This document shows positions 55,150-64,000 of a stretch of 64,000 nucleotides of DNA, piece by piece (positions within the stretch are counted from its first letter, which is position 1; every line of letters begins with the position of its first letter). A model generated the notes under the pieces. It was given only the letters and a program-made list of their open reading frames with translations. It was not told where the DNA came from and did no database searches. Source of the DNA: Calditrichia bacterium (GTDB taxonomy: Bacteria; Calditrichota; Calditrichia; RBG-13-44-9; J075); the NCBI GenBank assembly GCA_028284905.1, contig JANQQU010000012.1, positions 186,001-250,000 of the forward strand, read 5' to 3'. The translations under genes and the position numbers were made by a program.

Positions 55150-55683
55150 CTAGCGATCGAGGGTCATCTCCTGATGCTTTAATGTTGAGGGTGCAATGCC
55201 GAAGTCGGCGGGAGGATTGGATCCCTGAATTCTGAGAATAAGGGCGATCATCGCATAGTGATGGACGGTATGGCTAATTAAAAATGAGAGTTCTCTTTTC
55301 AGATTAGATTCGCTCCAGAGATTTTCAGCGCAATTATCGATACCTTCATTACATTTGATGGATATCGGTTTTTCAAATAAATCGAGTCTGTTCTCCAGAT
55401 GCGTTAGCGCGTTAATATTTTCCTGAGATTTTTCAATAGCAAATGCCCGATCCGATTCCAGGCGGGGATCGCGTTCCCGGGCATCGTAATCGATGCCGGT
55501 GATAATGCCATCGAAAAAATTGCCGTAATGATCGAGCACATGGCGAAAATGTTTACCGACGCCATTCTGAAAATAGGTATGATGATCGTTTTGATAGATA
55601 TGATCTTCAATGTTTTCCAATAAGGCAATCCCTTGATGTAAAAACGCAATATTATCGCGTATTAATTCCATATATTGCTGCAT
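55150..55683 (-). CDS. DinB-superfamily metal-binding protein
   Basis: 177 residues, four-helix bundle pattern. Histidines in KHFRHVLDHY and SHTVHHYAMIALIL are placed as the metal triad of DinB-fold enzymes, which include thiol transferases. Its start overlaps the plsC stop (TAATG), so it is coupled to lipid genes. The reaction is unknown. Confidence 0.78.
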   Translation of the reverse strand: MQQYMELIRDNIAFLHQGIALLENIEDHIYQNDHHTYFQNGVGKHFRHVLDHYGNFFDGIITGIDYDARERDPRLESDRAFAIEKSQENINALTHLENRLDLFEKPISIKCNEGIDNCAENLWSESNLKRELSFLISHTVHHYAMIALILRIQGSNPPADFGIAPSTLKHQEMTLDR

Positions 55684-56456
55684 TATTCCTCCAAAGATAC
55701 TACCGGTGTAAATATTTTATTCGCTTCGCCCCAGAGTTTTTTCGCAAGTTCTTTACGATCATTTAAATGGATTGGCGCTGCGCCGAAAGTGATCGTCGCT
55801 TCGATGCTGGGCACCTTAACCAGCCCGAGCAAGTGGGGGAAGAAACCCATGTCTCCCCACCAACAGACGTGAAGATAGGCCGGAAATTTCTCATTCCCAG
55901 TAAGGTAACTTACCGTCGCATAATAGACCGGCATATTTTCGCTGGCCGGAAACTGAAGTAGTGATGGACGAAAGGGGAGAATACCGTCCCCCTTGCTACT
56001 GGTGCCTTCCGGAAACAATACAACGCCATGATGATTGGTAATGTGCTCGGCAATCAATTTGTTTACGCGGGTGAGATCCCGATGGTTTTGCCGGTCTACA
56101 AAAATGGTATTGGCAACCCGGGCGCTATATCCCATCAACGGCCAGCCGCTGACTTCCTTCTTGGCGATAAACACACATTTTAGCTGAGTAAATAGTAATG
56201 GAATATCTATATAGCTTAAGTGATTGGAAACCAGCAAAAACGGCGGTTCCGGGGCAGTACCGCGCACTTTGATCTTAATATTGAGAATTCTGGTAATTGC
56301 CCTGCCCCACCAATGAACCATACACATCCGCCAACGGCTGCGCAGAGATTTCGAGAAAAAAAGGAAAAGCAGTCCGATAATTAGTATGAGTGTCGCCAGA
56401 ATTGTTGCTGCAGCAAATAGTAGCAGGCGCCTTATTAAACGTATATTCTCTCGCAA
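55683..56456 (-). CDS. plsC: 1-acyl-glycerol-3-phosphate acyltransferase (PlsC/OlsA type)
   Basis: 257 residues. An N-terminal membrane segment (~9-35) precedes LVSNHLSYIDIPLL (NHxxxxD catalytic motif) and VVLFPEGTSSKGDGILPFRPSL. It transfers an acyl group to a lyso-lipid at the inner membrane. Directly downstream of the OlsB-like gene (24 nt), it is likely OlsA, the second enzyme of ornithine-lipid synthesis, though a general PlsC role is possible. Confidence 0.88.
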   Translation of the reverse strand: MRENIRLIRRLLLFAAATILATLILIIGLLFLFFSKSLRSRWRMCMVHWWGRAITRILNIKIKVRGTAPEPPFLLVSNHLSYIDIPLLFTQLKCVFIAKKEVSGWPLMGYSARVANTIFVDRQNHRDLTRVNKLIAEHITNHHGVVLFPEGTSSKGDGILPFRPSLLQFPASENMPVYYATVSYLTGNEKFPAYLHVCWWGDMGFFPHLLGLVKVPSIEATITFGAAPIHLNDRKELAKKLWGEANKIFTPVVSLEE

Positions 56457-56480
56457 ATCTTTTATATTCCGTTACCTTTG

Positions 56481-57305
56481 TTAATCGAAAAACATATTGT
56501 ACGTACGCGAATCGAATTTTCCAACATCGAGTAACACAAGGTAGTCGATGGTCTTAAATGCCCGGTCAATAGCCGGGGGGCCACATACTTTCGCACCGTA
56601 ATTTAGATAGATCCTGAATAGTTTCGGCAACTTCACTTTCTCTATGCCGCTAAACGGCAGATCCGCCGGGTAACATTCGAATCCCGCCTGGGGAGAAATT
56701 TGAATGTGCTGATGAACCTGCCCGGATGCTTTCAGCTGTTCCATTAACTGTTTGCCTTCCAGTGGATCCTGACTGGTCAAAGAGCAGCAGCCGAAGAGGT
56801 AGCGTTTACGGGCGTAAAGCATGTATTTGGCAATGCCTTTCCAGAGGAGGAAAAGCACTTTTCCATTGCGATGTTCCCGGGCAATACAGGCACGCCCGAC
56901 TTCTACGGCATTCGTGATAACCGCTTGTGGAAACATAGAAAGTATAAATTCACCGTCTGAGTAAAATCCATTGGCATTCTTTGCCATTTCCAAAGTTTGC
57001 ATGCGATAGGTCGCGATGACGCTGTTATTACCTTTTTCGGTGACCAGGAGATGATGGCATTGATCATCAAACTCATCCTGATCGCGCATGGTATCAAAAG
57101 ATGCAGATAACCCTTCTCCCAATTCCAGGTTGAAAACTTCAAAACGTAGTTTTAAGGCAGCATCAAGTTCGGCGGCATTTGCGGCAAAATGAACCCGATA
57201 GCGGCTGTTTTCAATCTGAATGGCTGGATTTCCGGGGAAAAATGATGTTGCATGGGATTTTAGCAGTGATGACTTACTTGTCTTTGCCATGGGTTTCGTA
57301 CTCAT
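56481..57305 (-). CDS. olsB: GNAT-like N-acyltransferase (OlsB/hemolysin family)
   Basis: 274 residues. YRVHFAANAAELDAALKLRFEVFNLELGEG, DEFDDQCHHLLV, VIATYRMQ and VGRACIAREHRNGKVLFLLWKGIAKYML match the acyl-ACP-dependent acyltransferases that make lyso-ornithine lipid. An AAAGGA site precedes the ATG. Together with plsC it suggests ornithine or related amino-acid lipids in the envelope. Confidence 0.83.
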   Translation of the reverse strand: MSTKPMAKTSKSSLLKSHATSFFPGNPAIQIENSRYRVHFAANAAELDAALKLRFEVFNLELGEGLSASFDTMRDQDEFDDQCHHLLVTEKGNNSVIATYRMQTLEMAKNANGFYSDGEFILSMFPQAVITNAVEVGRACIAREHRNGKVLFLLWKGIAKYMLYARKRYLFGCCSLTSQDPLEGKQLMEQLKASGQVHQHIQISPQAGFECYPADLPFSGIEKVKLPKLFRIYLNYGAKVCGPPAIDRAFKTIDYLVLLDVGKFDSRTYNMFFD

Positions 57306-57492
57306 AATAAATCCTTTCCGAATATACTTGAACCTAACTAAATATCCAATTATTTGAGCAAAATTGAATAAGCAAGATTACGTTTTCTTAAGAGAAAGGT
57401 GAACCCTAAGCGAAATTAGTAACGCGCATTTGGTAATATGCACTTTGGTAAAATGTTATGAATGTAATGGATCGGTGATGTGAGGAGGGCTG

Positions 57493-58626
57493 CTATTCGG
57501 CGTTCTTTTCCAGAGACTTTTTCAGGTCTTTTAGTAAGTCGCGAATGTCATTGAAGCTTTCGAACTGGCTTTCCAGCTCCGCGTCTTTATCCCGTTGTTC
57601 GCTTTGGAGAAGCGCTTCCCGGGCTAGGGCTAAAGCTGCCTCGGAATTGCCAAAGGCCCGCTCCGCTTTGGCCATCCAGTATTTACATTCAACCTGGTAA
57701 CCAATAGAGGTATAAGGCGCATTATCCAGCCGGGTGAGTAACTCCCGGAAGATTGCATCTACCGTTGCCCAGTCTTCGGACTGAATCATTAAACGGCCTC
57801 GTAAATATAGAGAAGACATCGTTTTAACCCGGGCGGATTGCTCGAATGCATCCAGCACTGTAAGGGCTTCGTCATACTTTTTGTAGTCATATAATGCAGT
57901 AACATGCACCAGGCTGGCTTCTGCCGGGCAATATTGACCATGGCGCACTGAAAAATCGATTTGCTCCAGACCAAAGTCGCGTTTGTCGGACATCCAGAAG
58001 GCGACAATACGAATAAACTTTGAACGGGCGGTTCGCCAGTAATGGTAGGAACCGAGGCCAAGATAAACATCATAGAGCGACGGTTCTTTTTTCAGTGCTT
58101 TCTTAAAATTACCAATGCCTTTTTTGCCATCCATGTAGGCCCCGATCCAGTTAAAACTGCGAATCCGGAAAAAAGCCCGGTAGCCATAGGCGGCACCAAT
58201 GTAGAAATTCAGCCAGGGATCATCCTTGCGCAGTTTCAGCATGGCATTGCCTTTATCGATGGCAAGCTGGACGTTCTCCTCCAGTTCCTTTTGGTATTTA
58301 CTGAAGCGGTAACTGCTCATCCAGGTTTGATAGGTGGCTGCCTTGTAAAAGTAGGGCGCGGGGTGATCGGGATAGGCCATTTGCAGACTGTCGAAGAGAT
58401 CAATGCTTTCCTGAAAACGATCTTCATAAACCATTTGTAAACCCCGGGAGAGTGGTTCATGAAACAGGGAATCCTGCGGGGCAATCGCATCTGCAGCTAC
58501 TTCCGGCAATTTGTCTTTGCCCGGTAAGGGGAGGGCAAACAGCGTCAGGAGCATTGCTACTAAAAAATACGCCTGGATATTAAACTGCCGCCGGAGATTA
58601 GCAATTGCACGATTTGCCGTTTTCAA
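57493..58626 (-). CDS. Exported TPR-like protein
   Basis: 377 residues starting with TTG (AGGG 8 nt upstream; no ATG in frame nearby). A signal or anchor segment lies at ~20-36 (YFLVAMLLTLFALPLPG). The rest is helical repeats with TPR character (LFDSLQMAYPDHPAPYFYKAATYQ, FKKALKKEPSLYDVYLGLGSYHYWRT, EALTVLDAFEQSA). Protein-protein scaffold in the periplasm is the usual role; the partner is unknown. It follows the LytTR gene on the same strand by 146 nt. Confidence 0.75.
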   Translation of the reverse strand: MKTANRAIANLRRQFNIQAYFLVAMLLTLFALPLPGKDKLPEVAADAIAPQDSLFHEPLSRGLQMVYEDRFQESIDLFDSLQMAYPDHPAPYFYKAATYQTWMSSYRFSKYQKELEENVQLAIDKGNAMLKLRKDDPWLNFYIGAAYGYRAFFRIRSFNWIGAYMDGKKGIGNFKKALKKEPSLYDVYLGLGSYHYWRTARSKFIRIVAFWMSDKRDFGLEQIDFSVRHGQYCPAEASLVHVTALYDYKKYDEALTVLDAFEQSARVKTMSSLYLRGRLMIQSEDWATVDAIFRELLTRLDNAPYTSIGYQVECKYWMAKAERAFGNSEAALALAREALLQSEQRDKDAELESQFESFNDIRDLLKDLKKSLEKNAE

Positions 58627-58772
58627 AACATTTACCCTGTGTCTGGTATACGAAGTTTTGTTGAGAAGTAAATGAAATGATGCTTCAAAACAATAAGATG
58701 ACTTACATTTTCGGGATTATCCGGCGGCAATAAGGCGTAATTTCTAGCACAGTAAACTTTCGGGAAGGCAGG

Positions 58773-59531
58773 TTATTCCATTTCCTGATCGGCACGATAT
58801 TTATCGCGAAGACGCTTGAGAAAGTTTTTCTCAACTTTTAATTTCGTGCGCCCTTTGTCGGTTAGTCGCAAGGTGTATTTTCCGGATACCCGCCGGGTCA
58901 TGCGTTTCAATTTCGGATAGGCGATAATGTGAATCGGATTGATTTGGTAAAACACTTCCGGGTCCAGCGCATTTTCCAAATCATCGAATACGCCATCATA
59001 GCGGTAAACTTCTTCGTAGGTGTGTATCAGCACAGACCGATGACGCGCTTCAAAATAATAAATGTTTTCTGCGGGTACGATCAGGATTTGCCCGTTGGCT
59101 TTGATGGTAAAGCGGTCGGTGTAAATCCGTTTATCTATCTCCTGGCGAACCTTGCTTAATAATTCCCGGTTCATTTTCTGGCGCATCGCCGTTACCTGCT
59201 GAAAGGCTTTCTCCAACGGTTCCCGGGAATATGGCTTCAGGATATAACCGATACCGTATTTATCAAAAGCCTTGATAGCGTAGGGATTATAATCGGAAAT
59301 AAATACAACCATTGGCAGATAGGAGATATCATCCAGAACGTCGAAGCAGCTGAACTCCGGCAATTGCATATCCATCATTACCATGTCCGGCTTCAGGCTG
59401 TCGATAATGTTGACAGCGGTCTCGCGGTCCTGCGCCTCACCGATAACCTGTATTCCGGAGAAGGCGCGTAATTCCGACTTTAGACGCTGGAGGGATTGGG
59501 TTTTATGCTCAATAAGAATCGTGCGTATCAT
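58773..59531 (-). CDS. LytTR-family response regulator
   Basis: 252 residues. The receiver (~1-120) has phospho-Asp54 in MMDMQLPE, Ser79 and Lys99, but the usual acidic pair after strand 1 is reduced to Glu8-His9. The LytTR DNA-binding domain spans ~145-245 (FTIKANGQILIVPAENIYYFEARHRSVLIHT, FYQINPIHIIAYPKLKRM). It should bind direct repeats upstream of target genes. Its ATG overlaps the kinase stop by 4 nt (ATGA). Confidence 0.93.
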   Translation of the reverse strand: MIRTILIEHKTQSLQRLKSELRAFSGIQVIGEAQDRETAVNIIDSLKPDMVMMDMQLPEFSCFDVLDDISYLPMVVFISDYNPYAIKAFDKYGIGYILKPYSREPLEKAFQQVTAMRQKMNRELLSKVRQEIDKRIYTDRFTIKANGQILIVPAENIYYFEARHRSVLIHTYEEVYRYDGVFDDLENALDPEVFYQINPIHIIAYPKLKRMTRRVSGKYTLRLTDKGRTKLKVEKNFLKRLRDKYRADQEME

Positions 59532-60631
59532 GTCTTTTTGCCGGGGAGTGGATGGGATTCGTAATTCATTTCCTGATTAGGAACGATATAGGGTAAATTA
59601 ATCGTGGCCTTGGTGCCACCTTCCGCCAGGCGGGAAATGGTCAGCTTCGCTTCATCATGATAGAGCAGATTGAGACGCTGATGAACATTATAAATACCGA
59701 AACCGGACTGTTCGCGCTTCCGGCTGGTGCCACCGCCGGTATCGCGTACATTGACGATGACCCGTTCACCTTCCTTGTAAACAAGCACAAAAACTTGTCC
59801 GCCCCGGCGTTTGGCATCAATGCCATGTTGGACGGCATTCTCAACGAGAATGGTGATAACCAGGGGAGGAATCTCCAGATTAGCAAGGCGATCGTCGGCA
59901 GAGATTTGGAACTCAAGGCGATCGTCCATACGGATTTTTTCGATTTCCAGGTATTCCCGGACCAGCTTGAGCTCTTCTTCCAGGGTAATGAATTCATTAT
60001 CCGGTAAGGTCAGCAGTTTGCGGTAAATGCCGGAAAGATTGAGAATAATTGATTCTACCAGGTGGGGTTTTTGATAAATAAGATCCAGCATCGTGTTGAG
60101 GGTATTGAAAAGAAAATGCGGATTGATTTTCGCCTGGAGAATTTCCAGTTTGGATTCGGTTTGCATTCGCTTGAGGTTTTCCACCTCGCGCATTTTGCGT
60201 TTGATGTTCGCTTTTTGCTGCTCATACATAAAGGCAACAAAATATGCCCCGCCAATAATCATCGCGATGATGAGATTCGCAACCAGGAGGTAGGCGTGCC
60301 TCATATCCATTTCCTGGGGTTGGTTAATGTCGTAGACCGAACCAACGAGGGCGAGCGCGCCTTCGGTGCCAAGGTAGACCGATGCAACCACAAAAGCAAT
60401 GAGGATGACAGCGGCGATTTGTTTTTGCTTGATCCGCTTCGCCAAAAAACGTTCGTAGAATAGCCAGAAAATAGTGCCGATTATCGCAATTGCATTGGTA
60501 AAGGTGAGACAGAGTATCAGAAATGCGATAAATTCGTGCACAAAGTCCTGGACGAACGCACGGGATAATCCGATTAGTAAACCGGTAATTTGCCATAACA
60601 CTACGGCTGCCAGCCAACGTCTTCTTGTCAT
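59528..60631 (-). CDS. LytS-like sensor histidine kinase
   Basis: 367 residues from the ATG at 60631 (GAGG 6 nt upstream), preferred over a TTG 12 nt earlier. Four membrane segments (~7-25, ~33-60, ~70-100, ~112-135) precede a coiled coil and the His_kinase domain with His172 in INPHFLFNTLNTMLDL, then an ATPase domain (LVENAVQHGIDAK; DTGGGTS; SGFGIYNVHQRLNLLY). Cognate regulator is the overlapping LytTR gene. The signal is unknown. Confidence 0.93.
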   Translation of the reverse strand: MTRRRWLAAVVLWQITGLLIGLSRAFVQDFVHEFIAFLILCLTFTNAIAIIGTIFWLFYERFLAKRIKQKQIAAVILIAFVVASVYLGTEGALALVGSVYDINQPQEMDMRHAYLLVANLIIAMIIGGAYFVAFMYEQQKANIKRKMREVENLKRMQTESKLEILQAKINPHFLFNTLNTMLDLIYQKPHLVESIILNLSGIYRKLLTLPDNEFITLEEELKLVREYLEIEKIRMDDRLEFQISADDRLANLEIPPLVITILVENAVQHGIDAKRRGGQVFVLVYKEGERVIVNVRDTGGGTSRKREQSGFGIYNVHQRLNLLYHDEAKLTISRLAEGGTKATINLPYIVPNQEMNYESHPLPGKKT

Positions 60632-60759
60632 AGATCGCCTCAATCGTTTCGATTAAAATCTCTCTGACAGTTTACGCTTATTGCAAGAATTATTCAAGGC
60701 GCATTCTGAAATAATTTGTCTTGGAGTTTGACAAATTTTTATCGAAATATGTGAATCCA

Positions 60760-60854
60760 GGAGGAAATTCCCCAAAATGGAAAACTGTAAAGGTGATTAT
60801 GGAAAACAAGCATGCCCGGAAACGGGAAAAACTTGTCATTGGGCGAAAAGATAA
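60760..60854 (+). other. 25-codon ORF with a strong ribosome site, overlapping the next gene
   Basis: GGAGG at 60761-60765 stands about 11 nt before an ATG at 60777 that opens a short frame rich in Cys and Lys ([18 protein letters not shown]...), ending TAA at ~60854 inside the retropepsin-like gene in another frame. It may be a regulatory leader peptide or chance. Confidence 0.25.
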
Positions 60855-61290
60855 GCTGGATTTGCCGGCTCTAGCGCTATTCGATATTGATGCCAAAATA
60901 GATACCGGTGCTTATACTGGTGCGATTCACTGTCACAATATTGAGCTTATTCCCCATCCCGAGGGAGAAAAGGTGAAATTCAATCTGCTCGACCCATCTC
61001 ATGAAGATTATAATGAGCAACAATTTATTTTGCCGGTTCACCGGAAAAAACGGGTGAAAAGTTCATCCGGTAATGTTGAAAACAGGGTGTTTATTCAAAC
61101 CGAAATTAAAATTTTGGGCTCAACGTACATGGCAGAACTCTCTTTAACCGACCGGTCTGATATGCGGTATCCGGTGTTAATCGGGAGAAAATTGTTAAAA
61201 AAACGGTTCCTTGTCGATGTTGACCGTATAAATGTTTCTTACCGGAAAAAGAAAAAAAACGCTTCCCGAAAGGAGAATATTGGCGTATGA
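60799..61290 (+). CDS. Retropepsin-like protease partner of RimK (RimB/PF05618 type)
   Basis: 163 residues from the ATG at 60799 (AAAGGTGAT just upstream); a longer TTG frame lacks support. [37 protein letters not shown] contains the DTGA motif of retropepsin-like ATP-dependent zinc protease family proteins, and [18 protein letters not shown] is the conserved end. In relatives it is encoded with RimK and is thought to act on poly-glutamate-modified substrates. It overlaps rimK by 4 nt. Confidence 0.85.
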   Translation: MENKHARKREKLVIGRKDKLDLPALALFDIDAKIDTGAYTGAIHCHNIELIPHPEGEKVKFNLLDPSHEDYNEQQFILPVHRKKRVKSSSGNVENRVFIQTEIKILGSTYMAELSLTDRSDMRYPVLIGRKLLKKRFLVDVDRINVSYRKKKKNASRKENIGV

Positions 61291-62195
61291 AAATTGCGAT
61301 TCTATCACGGAAGTCTTCACTATATTCGACCCGGCGTTTAAGAGAAGCCGCGGAAGAAAAAGGACACAATGTATTAATTGTCGACTATTTGCGTTGTTAT
61401 ATGAACATTACTTCTCATCGGCCGATGATTATCTATCAGGAAAATGCACTTAATGATATCGATGCGATCATTCCACGCATCGGTGCTTCAAAAACGTTTT
61501 ATGGCACCGCTGTCGTGCGTCAGTTTGAGATGATGGGGGTTTTTCCCACCAATGAGTCTCAGGCAATCTCCCGTTCGCGGGATAAGCTGCGCTCTCTGCA
61601 GTTATTGGCGCGTAACGGTATCGGGCTGCCGGTAACCGGTTTTGCGCACTCGACAAAGGATATCGATGGTTTGCTGGAAACTGTCGGAGGGGCCCCGGTG
61701 GTGATCAAGCTACTTGAGGGGACGCAAGGCATCGGGGTGGTATTGACAGAAACTTCCCAGGCAGCGAAATCGGTAATCGAAGCTTTTCGCGGATTGGATG
61801 CGAATATTCTTGTGCAGGAATTCATCAAGGAAGCAAAAGGGATGGACATCCGCTGCTTTGTAGTCGGGGGAAAGGTGATTGCCTCGATGAAGCGCCAGGG
61901 CGCGGAGGGAGAGTTCCGCTCGAATTTACATCGGGGTGGTTTTGCGGAAAACATTAAGCTCACCCCGGAGGAGCGTAGTACCGCGGTACGGGCGGCAAAA
62001 ACGATGGGATTGAATATTGCCGGGGTCGATTTGCTGCGCTCTAATCATGGACCGGTAGTAATGGAAGTTAATTCTTCCCCCGGGTTAGAGGGAATCGAGG
62101 AAAGCACCGGCGTTGATGTTGCCGCTAAAATTATTGAGTTTATTGAAAAAAATGCCCACAATAAAAATAAAATTAAAGATCGCATCAAAGGATAA
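61287..62195 (+). CDS. rimK: RimK-type alpha-L-glutamate ligase
   Basis: 302 residues, the size of E. coli Rim[50 protein letters not shown], then the ATP-grasp parts [38 protein letters not shown] and [25 protein letters not shown]. It adds glutamates to a protein C-terminus (S6 in E. coli) or makes poly-glutamate. It is coupled to the protease gene (4-nt overlap) and followed after 5 nt by the deacylase gene. Confidence 0.95.
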   Translation: MKIAILSRKSSLYSTRRLREAAEEKGHNVLIVDYLRCYMNITSHRPMIIYQENALNDIDAIIPRIGASKTFYGTAVVRQFEMMGVFPTNESQAISRSRDKLRSLQLLARNGIGLPVTGFAHSTKDIDGLLETVGGAPVVIKLLEGTQGIGVVLTETSQAAKSVIEAFRGLDANILVQEFIKEAKGMDIRCFVVGGKVIASMKRQGAEGEFRSNLHRGGFAENIKLTPEERSTAVRAAKTMGLNIAGVDLLRSNHGPVVMEVNSSPGLEGIEESTGVDVAAKIIEFIEKNAHNKNKIKDRIKG

Positions 62196-62200
62196 TCCCT

Positions 62201-63148
62201 ATGCCGGAGATCATTGAAATCTATAACAAGAAAATTGGTTTGGGGGAAAATGCGGTTGTTAAACTCAATATCGCCAGACTCCCAACCCATACCTTGATAG
62301 ATTTACCTGTGTATATTTATCGCGCCCCCCAGGATGGACCGGTGCTATTGTTGACGGCATGCTTGCATGGTGATGAAATCAACGGCCTGGAGATTATTCG
62401 ACGAATGATGATAGACAGCTCTCTAAAGCTGTTAAAGGGAACTATTATTGCGCTGCCGATTGTTAATGTGTTTGGTTTTATTCATTTGACCCGGGATTTG
62501 CCAGACGGAAAGGATTTAAATCGGAGTTTTCCGGGCAGGAAAGATGGGGGTTCCCTGGCGAGCCGTGTTGCCTATGTGATGATGAATGAAATAATTCCCC
62601 ATATCGACTACGGTATCGATTTCCATACCGGTGGCGCCAGCCGGACCAACTATCCGCAGATTCGCTGCGTTGCCGATGATCCGAAAAATATGGAACTTGC
62701 CCGGGCATTTGCCCCATCTTTTATTATTAATGCCAAGCTCATCGCGAAATCTTTTCGTAGAGCTGCTTATGAATCCGGTAAATACATTATTGTTTATGAA
62801 GGCGGTGAATCTTTGCGTTTCGACGACCTGGTAATACGGGAAGGTATTGAAGGCACGCAGCGCTTAATGCATTGGTTGGGTATGATCAATAGTAGTTCTG
62901 TTGCTGAAAGTTCTGTGTATATTAAAAGCTCGTCCTGGCTCCGCGCCCGCCGGTCGGGAATTTTCCGATCGCATATTAATTATGGCGATCAGGTAAAAAA
63001 GAATGAAATTATTGGCAGTATTACCGATCCTTATGGTGAAAGTGAATTCTTTATTAAATCACCGGTGACCGGTTATATAATTGGGCTAAATAATTTGCCG
63101 GTTGTCAATCGCGGAGATGCCCTCTTTCACATTGGCGTAGCAGAATGA
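62201..63148 (+). CDS. AstE/AspA-family deacylase (zinc carboxypeptidase-like)
   Basis: 315 residues. LTACLHGDEINGLEIIRRM (HxxE zinc ligands), KDLNRSFPG (NRxFPG) and DYGIDFHTGGASRTNYPQIR (third zinc His) identify the succinylglutamate desuccinylase/aspartoacylase family; a C-terminal beta domain (~225-315) closes it. Encoded with RimK and the retropepsin in many bacteria, it is thought to deacylate or cleave an amide in the same modification pathway. Third gene of the trio. Confidence 0.9.
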   Translation: MPEIIEIYNKKIGLGENAVVKLNIARLPTHTLIDLPVYIYRAPQDGPVLLLTACLHGDEINGLEIIRRMMIDSSLKLLKGTIIALPIVNVFGFIHLTRDLPDGKDLNRSFPGRKDGGSLASRVAYVMMNEIIPHIDYGIDFHTGGASRTNYPQIRCVADDPKNMELARAFAPSFIINAKLIAKSFRRAAYESGKYIIVYEGGESLRFDDLVIREGIEGTQRLMHWLGMINSSSVAESSVYIKSSSWLRARRSGIFRSHINYGDQVKKNEIIGSITDPYGESEFFIKSPVTGYIIGLNNLPVVNRGDALFHIGVAE

Positions 63149-63193
63149 GCACCTTTGCTACCCGACATTTTGCTCTGAAATAAACCGAGCAAA

Positions 63194-64000
63194 TTAAATT
63201 CTCGCCTGGTAAGTATAGAGGCGATGATATCTGCCTTCCCGGGCAATCAGTTCATCATGAGTGCCACGCTCGACGATTTCTCCTTCTTCGATGACGAGAA
63301 TCTGATGGGCTTTGCGAATAGTGCTTAAGCGGTGCGCAATAACGAAAGTAGTGCGGCCTTTCATTAGTTCTGCGAGACTTTTTTGAATATAAGCTTCACT
63401 TTCCGTGTCCAGGTTTGAGGTTGCTTCATCAAGAATAAGGATGGAAGGATTGGCTAACAAAGCACGGGCGATGGCGATTCGCTGTCTTTGTCCTCCGGAA
63501 AGCTTAACACCTCTTTCCCCAATCAGGGTTTCCAAACCTTCTTCGAAGCGATCGGTGAACTCGTTGACATAGGCAGCAGCAACGGCTTCCTGTAGTTCTG
63601 CTTCACTCGCATCGGGCCGGGCAAAAAGAATATTCTCGCGAATCGTCCCTTCGAAGAGAAAATCATCCTGTAAAACCACGCCAAGGCGGGAGCGGTAGCT
63701 GTTCAAATCGACCGTAGAAAGGTCGATGTCGTCGACGGTAATTTTACCATCTCCGGGGGTAAGAAAAGTAGCGGCTAGTCCTGCAATCGTAGTCTTTCCA
63801 GAACCGGAGCTACCGACCAGGGCGGTAACGCTACCGGCCGGGGCATCAAAAGTAATGTTGCGTAAAACGTTCTTGTCCGCCTCGTAGGCAAACGAAACAT
63901 CATTGAAGGATACGTTGCCGGTAATTTTGCTTAGCTCCCTGCTGCGCTTGGCATCATCCCGTTCGCGGGGAATATTTAGCAGTTCTTCCATGCGGTCCAG
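63194..64000 (-). CDS. ABC transporter ATP-binding domain, C-terminal part (exporter type)
   Basis: The frame is open to the window edge, so the N-terminal membrane domain lies outside; about 268 codons are visible. Walker A is GSSGSGKTT, the signature LSGGQRQRIAIARAL, Walker B ILILDEATSNLDTES, and the switch His is in IAHRLST. The Q-loop VVLQDDFLFEGTI and the linker RERDDAKRSRELSKITG point to an MsbA-like exporter of lipids or drugs. It is convergent with the RimK trio (45 nt). Confidence 0.93.
   Translation of the reverse strand: MDRMEELLNIPRERDDAKRSRELSKITGNVSFNDVSFAYEADKNVLRNITFDAPAGSVTALVGSSGSGKTTIAGLAATFLTPGDGKITVDDIDLSTVDLNSYRSRLGVVLQDDFLFEGTIRENILFARPDASEAELQEAVAAAYVNEFTDRFEEGLETLIGERGVKLSGGQRQRIAIARALLANPSILILDEATSNLDTESEAYIQKSLAELMKGRTTFVIAHRLSTIRKAHQILVIEEGEIVERGTHDELIAREGRYHRLYTYQARI

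Overview
The window looks like a chromosomal segment from a member of the Fibrobacterota-Chlorobiota-Bacteroidota superphylum, most likely Calditrichota or candidate division KSB1. The evidence is the family of secreted proteins ending in a NYPNPFNP-type sorting tail (type IX secretion class), a Bacteroidota-style one-component hybrid sensor (propeller, kinase, receiver and AraC in one chain), ornithine-lipid style acyltransferases and menaquinone genes. The lineage call is inference from family content; there is no rRNA gene here.

Region 1 (1-13.1 kb, minus strand) is a tandem array of four large exported proteins, the last cut by the window edge. Heads differ (ELWxxDGT propeller, FG-GAP propeller, ELWxxDGT propeller, YWTD propeller plus Ig-like plus second propeller). 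The three complete proteins share an almost invariant acidic helical stalk of about 300 residues, made of two tandem copies of a ~147-residue unit, and the same C-terminal sorting tail. The spacers carry degenerate heptameric hairpin repeats.

Region 2 (13.5-28.1 kb) holds an orphan LuxR/GerE-type DNA-binding protein, a 1480-residue hybrid two-component sensor, a DUF3303-type protein, a three-gene membrane cassette with a mosaic layout (lipoprotein X; membrane protein Y fused to X; membrane protein Y alone), a secreted lamin-tail-like/bactofilin-like protein and a small unknown protein.

Region 3 (28.2-37.5 kb) is housekeeping with small unknowns: groES-groEL under a recognisable CIRCE operator, a crotonase followed by a histidine kinase, an orphan mannose-type PTS IIB protein, a YjbQ-type protein, two tandem tiny proteins, Nudix and thioesterase genes, a saccharopine dehydrogenase-like enzyme, and an orphan 104-residue protein behind a textbook sigma-70 promoter.

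Region 4 (37.8-47.8 kb, plus strand) is the canonical translation/transcription operon rimP-nusA-L7Ae-like-infB-DUF503-rbfA-truB-ribF-rpsO-pnp, with a terminator-like hairpin in the leader before rimP. It is followed by bioY, a MenH-like hydrolase and menB.

Region 5 (50.3-64 kb) has an outer-membrane barrel, a DoxX-like protein, an 870-residue fusion of alpha/beta hydrolase, DedA and ATP-grasp parts, NRDE and DinB proteins, a PlsC/OlsB acyltransferase pair, a TPR protein, a LytS/LytTR two-component pair, a RimK ATP-grasp ligase with its usual retropepsin-like and AstE/AspA-like partners, and the end of an ABC exporter.

The best candidates for something undescribed are the interchangeable-head secreted array, the X/YX/Y membrane cassette and the hydrolase-DedA-ATP-grasp fusion.
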